Shown: one piece after another, positions 9,343-18,566 of the stretch | Position numbering within the stretch: position 1 is the stretch's first letter | Layout of the letters: each line of letters starts with the position of its first letter | Source of the DNA: a virus | DNA: 45,309 nucleotides | IMG/VR virus record: IMGVR_UViG_3300043313_000945 | Coordinates: 1-45,309 of that record | Reading direction: 5' to 3' (one strand) | Program-made: the position numbers and the translations under genes | The notes under the pieces: model-generated | Told to the model about the DNA's origin: nothing | The model's input: the letters and a program-made list of their open reading frames with translations, nothing else | Databases searched by the model: none

Positions 9343-9672
9343 ATGCTCCCGGTCGTTTCGCTGAACGCGGTGACGGAGGTCGGCGCCGGTTTCTCGCGGG
9401 AGATGGAGCAGACCTACGTCAACCACATGATGATCGCCTTCATCACGGGGTCGCCGACGGATGTCCTGCTCACCCTGGAGGGCTCACAGGACGGTGTGCA
9501 CTGGACCGCCTGCGAGGAGGTCACCTGGACGGCCGACAGCGGCATCGCCGACCCGTACACCACGTATACGACCGCACCGACGGGAATGCCCCTGAGGCAC
9601 GTGCGGGCCAACCTGGTGTCGTTCGCGGGCGGTACCGATCCGACGTTCACCGCGACGATCGCGAGCGCCTGA
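9343..9672 (+). CDS. small beta-rich structural protein
   Basis: The 109-aa protein alternates hydrophobic and Thr/Ser residues (LLTLEGSQDGVHWTACEE), the pattern of a jelly-roll or galactose-binding-like sandwich. Such single-domain proteins after the capsid gene are often decoration or capsid-spike proteins. Its stop overlaps the next start (TGATG). Confidence 0.5.
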   Translation: MLPVVSLNAVTEVGAGFSREMEQTYVNHMMIAFITGSPTDVLLTLEGSQDGVHWTACEEVTWTADSGIADPYTTYTTAPTGMPLRHVRANLVSFAGGTDPTFTATIASA

Positions 9673-9941
9673 TGGCAAACCAATCCACGCCGCTGGATGT
9701 TTCGGCGCTCGGGCTGCTCTTCACGGGCCCGTTCACCTGGCGCGGCTTCTCCATCGCCAGCGTGGCCGGCGCCGACGTCGTGATCTACGACAACACGTCT
9801 GCCGCGGGTCTGGTGTTGGCGGCGTTCACCCTCGGCGCTAAGGGCTGGGCAGCCGAGAACGTCAGCGATGGGATGCGCTGCACCAAGGGCATCTTCGTCG
9901 TCTCCTCGGCCGCGCTGACCGGGCACGTCAGGATCGGGTGA
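9672..9941 (+). CDS. small structural protein, unknown
   Basis: The 89-aa beta-rich protein resembles its upstream neighbour in size and composition. It overlaps that gene by one base, so the two are probably translated together. No family is recognised. Confidence 0.5.
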   Translation: MANQSTPLDVSALGLLFTGPFTWRGFSIASVAGADVVIYDNTSAAGLVLAAFTLGAKGWAAENVSDGMRCTKGIFVVSSAALTGHVRIG

Positions 9942-9949
9942 GGTGAGCC

Positions 9950-10930
9950 GTGGCAGCCCTGACCCGTGTGGCCAAGACCGCCGCGGCCACCCTCACGCAC
10001 ACCTTCTACGCCGGCACCGGCACCGCGTCGGAGGCCGCGACCGACTCGACCACCACGGTCACGGTCGCAGTCACCGACGCGAACGGCACAGCGGTCACGT
10101 CCGGGAACGCCGCCCACGGCGCGACCGGGGTGTACACGTTCGCGCTGCCACCGCAGGCGAACCTCGCGCTGCTGACGGTGGCGTGGTCAGCGACGATCGC
10201 GACCGCCGCGGTGGTGGAGAAGGATCTCGTCGAAGTGGTGGGCGGGTTCTTCTTCACCCTCACCGAAGGCAGAGCCTCCGACGCGTCCCTTTCGGACGTG
10301 ACGAAGTACCCGTGGGTGGATCTGGCCTGCGCGTTGACGGAGGTCGAGGTTGAGGCGGAGTGGATCTGCGACCGAGCGTTCGTCCCGCGTTACCGGCGGG
10401 TCCTGCTCGACGGTTCGGGTAGCGCCAGCCTGACCCTGCCGGACCCCGACGTGCGGACCATCCGGTCGGTGTCGGTGGCACCCCGGGCGGGGCAGACGTT
10501 CGTCGCGCTCACCGGCGCCCAACTGGCCGCGCTCGTCGTCAAGGCCGACTCCACGCTGAAGCGGGTCGACTCCAACATCTGGACCGAGGGCGACCAGAAC
10601 GTGGTCGTGGAGTACGAGTTCGGCCTGGACGTCCCGCCGATCCAACTGGTGAAGGCCGCGAAGACCCGGTTCCGGAGCAGGTTGACGTTCAACAAGTCCG
10701 CGATCCCGGACCGGGCATCCAGCTTCACCGCCGCCGACGGCGGCACGTATCGCATCCTCCTGCCGGACGCCTTCCGCACGGGTATCCCCGAGGTCGACGC
10801 GGCGTACTCCCGGTACTCCCGGCGGGTTCAGGCCAACGCGGGCGCTGATCAGGGCGCCCGGTACCCGGCCAGCCGCACTCTGAACTACGACCCGCAGCGC
10901 AACGCCCTGTTCCACGGCGGGATCCGGTAG
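9950..10930 (+). CDS. head-tail connector with N-terminal Ig-like domain
   Basis: Residues 1-95 have the pattern of an Ig-like or invasin-like domain (TVTVAVTDANGTAV, then GVYTFALP). The remainder has the DVTKYPWVDLACALTEVEVEAEW and QLVKAAKTRFRSRL helices with a central beta part. This fits the gp6-type connector that sits under the portal, since these proteins sit between capsid and tail genes in siphoviruses. The start is GTG, and the gene ends one base into the next (TAGTGG). Confidence 0.6.
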   Translation: MAALTRVAKTAAATLTHTFYAGTGTASEAATDSTTTVTVAVTDANGTAVTSGNAAHGATGVYTFALPPQANLALLTVAWSATIATAAVVEKDLVEVVGGFFFTLTEGRASDASLSDVTKYPWVDLACALTEVEVEAEWICDRAFVPRYRRVLLDGSGSASLTLPDPDVRTIRSVSVAPRAGQTFVALTGAQLAALVVKADSTLKRVDSNIWTEGDQNVVVEYEFGLDVPPIQLVKAAKTRFRSRLTFNKSAIPDRASSFTAADGGTYRILLPDAFRTGIPEVDAAYSRYSRRVQANAGADQGARYPASRTLNYDPQRNALFHGGIR

Positions 10931-11376
10931 TGGCCGGCACGAACGCCGCCGCCGCGAAGCTAGCGCTGATCAACCTCATCAAGGCGTCACCACCACCGAA
11001 CACCCTCGTCGACTACGCCTACGTCGGGAAGAGCGATTCGGCTTCCCGGCAATACCTGTGGGGCGGCAAGTCCACGTTCCAGCAGGACTACTCGGCGCTG
11101 CGTGGCGGCACGAAGCCCCGCGATGAGGTGCTGACGATCGACCTGCACCTGTCGGTGTATCAGCCCGGCGGTGCGTTCGAGGACACCGACGCGGCCTGTG
11201 TAGCCATCGGCCTGGTGGTCGAAACCCTCATCGCCAACGACGTGCAGTTGGGCGGCACGATCCCGGGCCTGCGCTACGCGGGGATCGAGGGCGGGGAGCT
11301 CGACAACTCCGCTGACGACGACGGCGTGGAGTCCCACATCACCTACCACGTGATCTTCAAGTCCCGGCTGTTCTAG
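10930..11376 (+). CDS. probable tail terminator/completion protein
   Basis: This is a 148-aa protein in the position of the tail terminator, between connector and tail tube. It has an N-terminal helix (AAKLALINLIKAS) and a beta-rich body with paired strands such as DEVLTIDLHLSVYQPG and ITYHVIFKSRLF, as expected for that fold. The start is GTG. Confidence 0.5.
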   Translation: MAGTNAAAAKLALINLIKASPPPNTLVDYAYVGKSDSASRQYLWGGKSTFQQDYSALRGGTKPRDEVLTIDLHLSVYQPGGAFEDTDAACVAIGLVVETLIANDVQLGGTIPGLRYAGIEGGELDNSADDDGVESHITYHVIFKSRLF

Positions 11377-11384
11377 GAGCACAG

Positions 11385-11699
11385 ATGCCCGATGTCGTGA
11401 GGCTACGAAACAACTACGGGCATCCGGTCGAGCTCGACCATGTGCCCGGCCCGAACCCGGATCACGGTGACGTGGTCGAGGTGCCCGGCACGCTGGTCAC
11501 CGATGAGGCCGAGTACCGGCGGCTGATGGGCATCCCAACCGACCCGTCCGCACCCGGCTACGTGGCGTTGCCCCCGGACGTGGGCGGCTACATCTGGGTG
11601 CTCGGCGCCGACGGGCAACTGCGCGGCTGGCCGATGAGTGTGTGGGATCTGGTCACCGAGGCACCGTCCACTGTGGACACGAAGGCGAAGGGGAAGTAA
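11385..11699 (+). CDS. small structural protein upstream of tail tube
   Basis: The 104-aa protein begins with VVRLRNNYGHPVELDH and contains short Trp-bearing strands (GGYIWVLGADGQ). No family is recognised. It abuts the tail tube gene without a gap, so a head-tail or tail-tube accessory role is likely from context. Confidence 0.5.
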   Translation: MPDVVRLRNNYGHPVELDHVPGPNPDHGDVVEVPGTLVTDEAEYRRLMGIPTDPSAPGYVALPPDVGGYIWVLGADGQLRGWPMSVWDLVTEAPSTVDTKAKGK

Positions 11700-12731
11700 A
11701 TGCCCGGCTCCGGTCTCGGAACCCAGCTCGGTCTCATCCCGGAAGTCACGGTCGGCACACCGCTGACCGTGACCCGGTTCTACGAGATCGACAAGCTGTC
11801 CCCAACGCATCAGAAGATCACCGCTGTGTCGCAGGGCCTGCGGGCGACCGCCCGGGGCCACCGCGAGCGGAACCGGACGATCACCGGCAAGGGCGTGCAA
11901 CTCTCCACGTCGCTGACGGTGTTCAGCAAGGGCTTCGGGATTTTCCTGTCCCATGCACTGGGGAGCAGCACGATCGCGCAGATCGCGGCGACGCCGACGT
12001 GGCGGCAGATCCACCTCGTCGGTGACCTGACCGGCAAGGGCATGACGATGCAGGGCGGCTTTCAGGAGTCGTATTCGACCACCGTGCGCCCGTTCACCTA
12101 CAACGGTTGCAAGATAACGGATCTGGAGTTGGCCTGCCAGATCGACGGCTTGCTGAAGATGAACCTCAGCATCGATGGCTGGAACTGGACGAACGCCACC
12201 GGGCTGGCAACCACCGCGTACCTGGGCACGATGGAAGAGTTCAACTGGAGCCAGGTCACCGCCACGGTCGGCGCGACGGCGAGCACGTCGGCCGGCCGCA
12301 CCACGGTTTCGGGTGGCACCGCGATCAAGGGCCTGCGCGGGATCTCCCTGAAGATCGGCAACAAGCTCCGCACCGACCGGCGGGTGGCCGGCGGCGCAGG
12401 GGTCAAGATCGAGCAGGCCGAGAACGACTTCAGGATGTTGACCGGGGACCTCGACGTCGAGTTCGCCGACCGCACCCAGTTGGTGGACCTGTTCGACCCG
12501 GACACCTCGACGACCCTTGTATTCACGTGGACCGGGGTCACGGATGACGGGTCCGGCAACAAGCCGGTCATTAGGGTCATCTACCCGAAGGTCAAGTTCG
12601 ACAGCGGGAACCCCGACGTGGGCGGCCCCGACATCGTCGATGGCAAGGTGTCGTTCACGGCGTACGAGCAGGACGACGGCCTGAACCCGTTGTGCCAGTT
12701 CGAGTACGAGTCGCAGGACACCGCAATCTAG
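11700..12731 (+). CDS. major tail (tube) protein
   Basis: At 343 aa this is the size of siphovirus tail tube proteins. Features are an N-terminal arm (GLGTQLGLIPEVTVGTPLT), long beta strands, a central Thr/Ser-rich stretch and a C-terminal WTG/YPKVKFDSGNP region. It precedes the chaperones and tape measure gene, the standard position of the tube subunit that polymerises around the tape measure. Confidence 0.75.
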   Translation: MPGSGLGTQLGLIPEVTVGTPLTVTRFYEIDKLSPTHQKITAVSQGLRATARGHRERNRTITGKGVQLSTSLTVFSKGFGIFLSHALGSSTIAQIAATPTWRQIHLVGDLTGKGMTMQGGFQESYSTTVRPFTYNGCKITDLELACQIDGLLKMNLSIDGWNWTNATGLATTAYLGTMEEFNWSQVTATVGATASTSAGRTTVSGGTAIKGLRGISLKIGNKLRTDRRVAGGAGVKIEQAENDFRMLTGDLDVEFADRTQLVDLFDPDTSTTLVFTWTGVTDDGSGNKPVIRVIYPKVKFDSGNPDVGGPDIVDGKVSFTAYEQDDGLNPLCQFEYESQDTAI

Positions 12732-12733
12732 TC

Positions 12734-13252
12734 ATGGCACTCGATGTTCAGATCAAGGGTGCGAACAAGCTCCGCGAGATGGCCATCCAACTGCGCCTGG
12801 CCGACAAGCAAGTCCTCGGCCGGGAGCTGAACAAGGCCATCAAGGACGCGGCCACCCCAACGCTGAAGGACATCCGCGACTCAGCGGAGAGCCTGAAGAC
12901 GACCGGGGTCCGCAAGCCCGGCGCGAAGCACCCGTTTACGAAGGTCATGCCGCCGAAAGGCTTGCGGCACAAGGTCGCCGAGTCTGTTGAGGCTCAGGTG
13001 TCCGTGTTCGCCGAGAACCCCCGGGTGCGGTTCCGCACAGGCAAAGGCCTCCCGCCGGAGCTGGCGAACATGCCCCGCAACCTCGACAGTCCCGGCACGT
13101 TCCGCCACCCGGTGATGGGCAACCGGGAGGTGTGGGTCAGCCAGCGCGGTGACCCGTGGTTCTGGAAGCCGATCGAGCGCAATCTCGGCACGTTCAGGGG
13201 CGAGATTGACAAGGCGTTGGACCGTACCCGCGAGTTCCTGGAAAGAGGCTGA
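12734..13252 (+). CDS. HK97 gp10-like head-tail/tail component
   Basis: The 172-aa protein starts MALDVQIKGANKLREMAIQL, very like the beginning of HK97 gp10-type tail components (a beta strand followed by an amphipathic helix). The middle has basic residues and RFRTGKGLP, and it ends in a helix (EIDKALDRTREFLERG). These proteins act at the head-tail joint or as minor tail components. ATG 12734 follows the tube gene stop by two bases. Confidence 0.55.
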   Translation: MALDVQIKGANKLREMAIQLRLADKQVLGRELNKAIKDAATPTLKDIRDSAESLKTTGVRKPGAKHPFTKVMPPKGLRHKVAESVEAQVSVFAENPRVRFRTGKGLPPELANMPRNLDSPGTFRHPVMGNREVWVSQRGDPWFWKPIERNLGTFRGEIDKALDRTREFLERG

Positions 13253-13663
13253 GTGCTGCACATCCGGCTGTCCGACGAGGATCGGGAACGCCTCGGCTGC
13301 CCCGAGTGGCTGGACATCGACCTGAACTCGGTCACCGCCCGGGAGGCCGCGGTCATGCAGCGCGGCTTCGACCTGGACGGAGAGAAGGCGGCCTTCCCCA
13401 CGCCTGGGGCGTGGCGGGTCGCGCTGGGTACCCCGCCGTGGAGTTTCGCCGGCTGGGTGTTCCTCGTCTGGTTCGCGTTGCGCCGTGCCGGTATCACGGT
13501 GCCGGTTGCCGAGCTGGACTTCGACATCGACCAGTTGACATACAAGGGCGACGAGTCCACCAGCGCCGAGGAAGACACCGACCCCGAGGCGAGCCCGGGA
13601 AAAGACGACGCGCCGCCGCCGCCGCCGAGCGAGAGCGCGCCAGCACCGACATCGACGCCCTAG
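13253..13663 (+). CDS. tail assembly chaperone, short form (gpG-like)
   Basis: The 136-aa zero-frame product lies between tail tube and tape measure. It has a folded N-terminal part ending near residue 100 (DQLTYKGDES), then an acidic and proline-rich tail (DDAPPPPPSES). This is the lambda gpG arrangement. These chaperones bind the tape measure protein before tube assembly. The reading frame carries a slippery heptamer near its end that yields the longer form. Confidence 0.75.
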   Translation: MLHIRLSDEDRERLGCPEWLDIDLNSVTAREAAVMQRGFDLDGEKAAFPTPGAWRVALGTPPWSFAGWVFLVWFALRRAGITVPVAELDFDIDQLTYKGDESTSAEEDTDPEASPGKDDAPPPPPSESAPAPTSTP

Positions 13664-13794
13664 TCCAGCAGTACATGACGCGGTTCATGCGCTGGTTCCC
13701 CGGCATCCCGTACGCCGAAATACCCGACATGCCCTACGAACTGTGGGCTGCGTGCCGGGCGAGCGTGGACAGGTGGGAGGCCGGCGGTGGCTAA
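13253..13794 (+). CDS. tail assembly chaperone, frameshifted long form (gpGT-like)
   Basis: A -1 frameshift at 13597-13603 joins residues 1-117 of the short form to 63 residues read in the other frame, ending at 13794. The extension contains DALVQQYMTRFMRWFPG, a helical T-domain of the kind found in gpGT, and DMPYELWAACRASVDRW. The extension frame has no sensible start of its own and overlaps the tape measure start by eight bases. The coding parts are 13253-13603 and 13603-13794. Confidence 0.72.
13597..13603 (+). promoter_or_regulatory. -1 ribosomal frameshift site GGGAAAA
   Basis: The heptamer G GGA AAA is correctly phased in the zero frame (ccG GGA AAA) and matches the X XXY YYZ rule. The tRNAs can re-pair on GGG and AAA after slipping. 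A run of GCC/CCG triplets follows directly and may act as a stalling stem. The resulting frame encodes the T extension. Confidence 0.8.
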
Positions 13795-15835
13795 AGACCT
13801 TGTTCTTGACGTAGTCGCGAAGAAAAACAGCCGGGACCTGTCGACCCTCGCCGATGAGTTCGACCGCCTCGCCAAGCAGACCGACGACGCCGGCAAGAAG
13901 ATGCACCAGACCGGCACCTTCAGCCAGTTCCTCGACAACGAGCTGAAGAAGACGAAGACCACGGTCAAGGAGCTCGGCGAGGAGTTCGAGAAGACCGGCG
14001 ACAAGGACGTCTTCGCGAAGCTGCGCGGAGCGCAGTCCAACGTCAAGTCCCTGGAGCGCATCAAGGGCGACCTGGCGAAGGCTCTCGAAGACGGCGGCAA
14101 GGACGGCGGCACTCGGGCCGGGGGAATCTTCGGGCAGTCGTTCGCGAAGCAGTTCTCCGCAACGATGGAGGGCTTCTCCGCGAACCCGTTCAGCGGACCA
14201 GCGCTCGGTATCGGCCTCGCGGTCAGCATCGCCGCGGCGGCCCCGATGGTCGGTGCCGCCGTTGACGCTGCCCTGCTCCTCGGTGTCGGCGCTGGCGGTC
14301 TGGCCATGGGCATCGTCGGGCAGATCCACGCCCCGATCGTGCAGTCGGCGATCGCGAGTCTGGGTCGGGAGTTGGGTGTCGACTTCAACGACGCCACGTC
14401 GTCGTTCGCCATCCCGCTCGCAGGTGCGGCGAACATGTTCCGTGACACGTTCCACGGCGAGGTCATGCCGGCCCTGAAAAAGGACTTCGACATCCTGAGC
14501 AAGGAAGTCGAGCCTCTCGCGGCCGGGCTCGGCGGTGCGTTGACGAACATGCTTCCCGGGTTCGATGCCGCAGTGGAGAAGTCCGCGCCGCTGCTGCACG
14601 AGCTCGCGATGGATATGCCGGACCTGGGCTCGGCGATCTCCGATTTCTTCGACTCGATGGCCGGCGGCGAGGAGGGCGCGGTCCAGGGTCTGCGGACGAT
14701 CCTGATGCTCACCGAGTCCGTGATCACCGGCACCGGGAATTTGATCGAGAACCTGTCCAACGGGTACACCCGGGTAACCAGCCGGGGGCTGGCGTTCACG
14801 TCGAACCTGGAGGCCATTTCTTTCGGCCTGCAAACCCAGTACCCAGCGCTCGCGGGGGTCACAGACAAGCTCGACGACATGCGCACCGGGTTCGACAACA
14901 TCATCAACGGTCCGCCGGAGCAGATGGCGAAGGCGTTGCACGGCGTGGGCGCCGCCGCCGCGCTGACCTCTGACGACTTCGCACAACTGACTCAGGACCT
15001 GAGTAAGACAACGGCCACCATGGACAGCGTTGAGGCGGCCATGGCCAACAAGATGTTCACCACGATCATGAACGTTGATCAGGCGAATCTTAACTGGCAT
15101 TCCTCGCTGCTGGACCTCGATGACGCGTTGAAGAAGAACCACCTCGCTATCGACAAGCACACCGCCCTCGTGGCGGACAACACTCGGGCGGGGATCGAAA
15201 ACCGTAAGGCGATTGACGCTGTCGCGCAAGGCAACATGGCCACCTACCAATCCAATGTCGCCGCTGGCATGGCCGCATCCGACGCCGCGAAACAGTACGA
15301 CGACAACACCGCCGCGCTGGAACGGCAGCTGAAGAAGGCCGGCTACACGCAAGCGCAGATCGACAGCCTGATTGGCTCGTATAAGGCGATCCCCACGAAG
15401 ATCGATACCGATGTGGCGACTCACGGCCTGACGGAAGCGATCCAGGGCCTCACTGACACAATCGTGCTGGCCAACCACCTCGACGGCCGGGTGTCACACC
15501 TGACGATCGAGGAGGAGCACCGCACCACCTACACCGGCGGCAACGACTACCACGGCCATGCCTCGGGCAGCTCGATCACCGGGGCGGGAATCATCAAGGT
15601 CGGCGAGATGGGCCCCGAGTACCTGTCCGTTGGCTCCGGTACGGCCCCGATGTACGTCACACCCAACAGCGCGATCAACGGCGCGGCGAACAGCGGGGGG
15701 CAGGACCTCGGCACGATCACCGTGGTCGTGCAGTCCGAGGACGGCAACGAGATCATCCGCAAGATTGTCGCCGTTGGGCGCAGCACCAACCGCACCACGT
15801 TCAACTCCCTGATCCCGGTCGGCTCGGCTCGATGA
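13787..15835 (+). CDS. tail tape measure protein
   Basis: The 682-aa protein follows the chaperones. It is helix-rich at the N-terminus (VKELGEEFEKTGDKDVFAKLRG). A hydrophobic Ala/Gly stretch around residues 140-180 (ALGIGLAVSIAAAAPMVG) is typical of tape measures that insert in the host membrane. The C-terminus is globular. Tape measure length sets tail length. At about 0.15 nm per residue this would give a tail of roughly 100 nm. GTG 13787 overlaps the chaperone frame. Confidence 0.88.
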   Translation: MAKDLVLDVVAKKNSRDLSTLADEFDRLAKQTDDAGKKMHQTGTFSQFLDNELKKTKTTVKELGEEFEKTGDKDVFAKLRGAQSNVKSLERIKGDLAKALEDGGKDGGTRAGGIFGQSFAKQFSATMEGFSANPFSGPALGIGLAVSIAAAAPMVGAAVDAALLLGVGAGGLAMGIVGQIHAPIVQSAIASLGRELGVDFNDATSSFAIPLAGAANMFRDTFHGEVMPALKKDFDILSKEVEPLAAGLGGALTNMLPGFDAAVEKSAPLLHELAMDMPDLGSAISDFFDSMAGGEEGAVQGLRTILMLTESVITGTGNLIENLSNGYTRVTSRGLAFTSNLEAISFGLQTQYPALAGVTDKLDDMRTGFDNIINGPPEQMAKALHGVGAAAALTSDDFAQLTQDLSKTTATMDSVEAAMANKMFTTIMNVDQANLNWHSSLLDLDDALKKNHLAIDKHTALVADNTRAGIENRKAIDAVAQGNMATYQSNVAAGMAASDAAKQYDDNTAALERQLKKAGYTQAQIDSLIGSYKAIPTKIDTDVATHGLTEAIQGLTDTIVLANHLDGRVSHLTIEEEHRTTYTGGNDYHGHASGSSITGAGIIKVGEMGPEYLSVGSGTAPMYVTPNSAINGAANSGGQDLGTITVVVQSEDGNEIIRKIVAVGRSTNRTTFNSLIPVGSAR

Positions 15836-17754
15836 CCGCGTGGGAGAACTACCACCTCGAATGGTCGCCGGATCCGCTGTCTGGGATCGTGGTCATGAAC
15901 AGCAACCCGTGGTTTGAGCCGTCGCTGAACACCACCGGGTGGTCTACCCAGAACAACGCCACCATCGCGGTGTCCTCGGCGCAGCCGCACGAGCGTACGC
16001 AGTCCCTCCTGGTTACTCCCGACGGTGTGACCGCCGTGCCTCAGGCGCAGAGCGACGACGTTGCCATCGTCGGGGGGCAGTCCTACGTTTTCAGCGCCTG
16101 GTTGCGGACCACGTCCGCCGCGACGAGGGTTGCCGGGATCTTCTGGTTCGACATCGGGCACGCGTTCATCTCGGCCAACACGGTCAGCACCGCGTTAGTC
16201 GCAGGGGTGTGGACGCAGTACGGGCCGGTCACCTACGTGGCACCATCCAACGCCGTGTACGCGCGGATCAAAACCAACGACCCGGGCATCCCGGCCGCAG
16301 CCAACCCGTGGTGGGTTGACGAGGCCACCATCACCAACGTGACGCCGGTACAGCCGACGTGGCTGGACATCACCCCGTACGCGCTGGCGCAGGGCGGCGG
16401 CTCACCGATCAGCATCACGACCGGCTCCCCGGCGGGGATGGGGTCCGCCAGCCAGCCGGCGACGATGTCCGTGAGCCTGGACAACACCGACCACCGGTTC
16501 ACCTTCGGCAACACCACGTCGCCGCTGTGGCCGAACTGGAAGCCGGGCCGGCGGATCCGCCACTACGAGACGATCAACGGTAGGCGGTTCAGCGAGTTCT
16601 CCGGGTTCATGCAGCCGCCGGAGACCGACGACTGGGCCGAGCAGGGCATGGACCAGGCGGTGACCCTGACCGCCGTCGACCGGCTCGGGAAGGCCGCGGC
16701 GGCGCCCGTTTTCGTTTCCACGCTCGCCGAGTACATCCGCTACAACAGCGCGGCCACCCTCCTCGCGTATTGGACGCTGGGGGAGCGGGTCGGCCCGACC
16801 TACCGGCCTTTGGTCAACACCAGCACCTACCCGGCCCTGGCCGAACTGCAGGTGACGTCGACAGACCCTACGGCAAGTCAGGCGCAGAACCACTTCGCGG
16901 CCGGCGGTTCCCCGGCGCTGCCCGGTGATGATCTGGCCCTGCCCCGGTTCGCGCCGCAACTCGTCGGTACCCCGGCGCTGGCGTTCGCTCAGACGCAGCT
17001 TCAAGCGTTCATCAACCCCAACATCACCCCGGCCAGCAATCAGGCCATTTCCGTGAGCGCTTGGGTAACACCGGACCCGGCCGCCCCGGATGCGGTGTGG
17101 GAGATCGTCCGGATCTACTTCTCCTGGTCGGGTGGTGCTCAGACCGGTCTACTTCGGTTGCGGCGCACCGATTCCACCGAAACGCCCGGGCAGGTGTGGA
17201 AGGCGTCGTTCCGTGACGACGGGGCCACGTTCACTGCCGAGGCGTTCGGCGGGCCGACGCCGGCAACCCCGACGCTGCTCACCGCCCATGTCAACATCGG
17301 CGCGAACACGCTGAACCTGTACGTCAACGGGATCAGCTACGACGCCACCGTTTCCACCGGCACCATGCCGACCTCGATCTCCCTGGTACAGATCGTGGTG
17401 GGGTCCACCTTCATGGGCTCGGTCGGGCACGTACAGATCCACCAGGGCGTTGTGTTCAACGGCCCTGACCACAACCTCGCCGCGCACGCCGCGCAGTACG
17501 CCGCTGGCCTCACCGGGCTGGCCGGGCAAGCCACCGGACAGCGGATCGTGACCCTGTCGCGCTACGCCGGGGCACCCACCACCGACCTCGGCCTCATCGA
17601 CCCGGGTACCGCAACCATGTCGAAGGCGCTGCTGGCAGGCAAGGCGCCCCTCACCGCGATGCGTGAGGCGGAAACCACCGAGCAGGGCCGGCTACGCACC
17701 AACGGCACCGGCCTCGTTGTCTTCGACCCGCGTACCCGGAGGTACAACTCGTGA
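15832..17754 (+). CDS. minor tail protein with carbohydrate-binding-like domains
   Basis: This 640-aa protein starts in an ATGA overlap with the tape measure gene. Residues about 20-165 look like a CBM4/9-type sandwich (NPWFEPSLNTTGWS, later QSYVFSAWLRTT). Residues about 390-550 look like a LamG/concanavalin-type domain (AISVSAWVTPDP, NTLNLYVNGISYDAT). Between them is a distal-tail-like part (WKPGRRIRHYETINGRRF). It is probably a baseplate or distal tail protein that contacts surface glycans. Confidence 0.68.
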   Translation: MTAWENYHLEWSPDPLSGIVVMNSNPWFEPSLNTTGWSTQNNATIAVSSAQPHERTQSLLVTPDGVTAVPQAQSDDVAIVGGQSYVFSAWLRTTSAATRVAGIFWFDIGHAFISANTVSTALVAGVWTQYGPVTYVAPSNAVYARIKTNDPGIPAAANPWWVDEATITNVTPVQPTWLDITPYALAQGGGSPISITTGSPAGMGSASQPATMSVSLDNTDHRFTFGNTTSPLWPNWKPGRRIRHYETINGRRFSEFSGFMQPPETDDWAEQGMDQAVTLTAVDRLGKAAAAPVFVSTLAEYIRYNSAATLLAYWTLGERVGPTYRPLVNTSTYPALAELQVTSTDPTASQAQNHFAAGGSPALPGDDLALPRFAPQLVGTPALAFAQTQLQAFINPNITPASNQAISVSAWVTPDPAAPDAVWEIVRIYFSWSGGAQTGLLRLRRTDSTETPGQVWKASFRDDGATFTAEAFGGPTPATPTLLTAHVNIGANTLNLYVNGISYDATVSTGTMPTSISLVQIVVGSTFMGSVGHVQIHQGVVFNGPDHNLAAHAAQYAAGLTGLAGQATGQRIVTLSRYAGAPTTDLGLIDPGTATMSKALLAGKAPLTAMREAETTEQGRLRTNGTGLVVFDPRTRRYNS

Positions 17755-18566
17755 GCTTCACCCGCGTCGATGACCTCGTCGCCAACGGCCTGGGCATCTA
17801 CCAGGTCATCGCGAAAGACTCCGGCACCGCCAAGGCCGCCGGGCAGGCGCACACCCCGTGGTACCAGACCGGGATCATCCCCGCCGGCGCCGCACCGACC
17901 GGCGGGCTGGCCGGCAACCTCATCATCGGCACGGTCGCCGGCCAGATCCCGATCCCCGCCGCGGTCGCCTCGACCACCGTGCGGATGACCCGGCTGGCTC
18001 TGACCCAGACCGGCAACATCGGCAACGTCTGGGTCATCGACAAGAACTGGGGCAACGTTCCCGTTGTCACCACCACTGGTTCGCAGGCGGTCGTGTCCCC
18101 TAACTGGTCGAACCGCGACGCGTCGGGGTCTACGAACGGCGCCAAAATCTACCTGGCGCTGGAGTGCAGCGCGGCCACCGGCAATGCGGGCGCGATCACC
18201 AACACCACCGTGTCCTACACCAACTCGGCCGGTACCTCGGGGCGCACCGCCACGCTGTCGTCCTGGCCGATCACGGCGGTCGCCGGCACCTGGCAGATGT
18301 TCTCCCTGCAGGCCGGCGACGACGGGGTGCGCTCCGTGCAGTCCATCACCCTGGGCACCTCCTACATCTCCGGTCAGGTCCACCTCGTCGCCTTCCGGCT
18401 CGTCGCCGAGCTCGCCACACCCAACACCAACGTGGCAAACGTGGCCGGGTTCGCCAACCTCGGCATGCCGACCGTGTGGGACTCCTCCGTGCTGCAGCTG
18501 GTGTACTGGCCGACCGGCACCGCGCTGGGAGCGGTCGCCGGGTCCTGCTCGTGGGCGCAGGGCTGA
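17751..18566 (+). CDS. minor tail protein
   Basis: The 271-aa protein is almost entirely short beta strands rich in Thr, Val, Gly and Asn, without cysteine clusters or catalytic motifs. It lies in the tail-tip block and overlaps the previous gene at GTGA. A tail-fibre or tip role is inferred from position and composition only. Confidence 0.55.
   Translation: MSFTRVDDLVANGLGIYQVIAKDSGTAKAAGQAHTPWYQTGIIPAGAAPTGGLAGNLIIGTVAGQIPIPAAVASTTVRMTRLALTQTGNIGNVWVIDKNWGNVPVVTTTGSQAVVSPNWSNRDASGSTNGAKIYLALECSAATGNAGAITNTTVSYTNSAGTSGRTATLSSWPITAVAGTWQMFSLQAGDDGVRSVQSITLGTSYISGQVHLVAFRLVAELATPNTNVANVAGFANLGMPTVWDSSVLQLVYWPTGTALGAVAGSCSWAQG

Noticed and set aside
13685-15478. 597-aa minus-strand frame opposite the tape measure gene
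   Set aside because: Shadow of a GC-rich gene. The plus strand has the tape measure in the expected position with good codon use.
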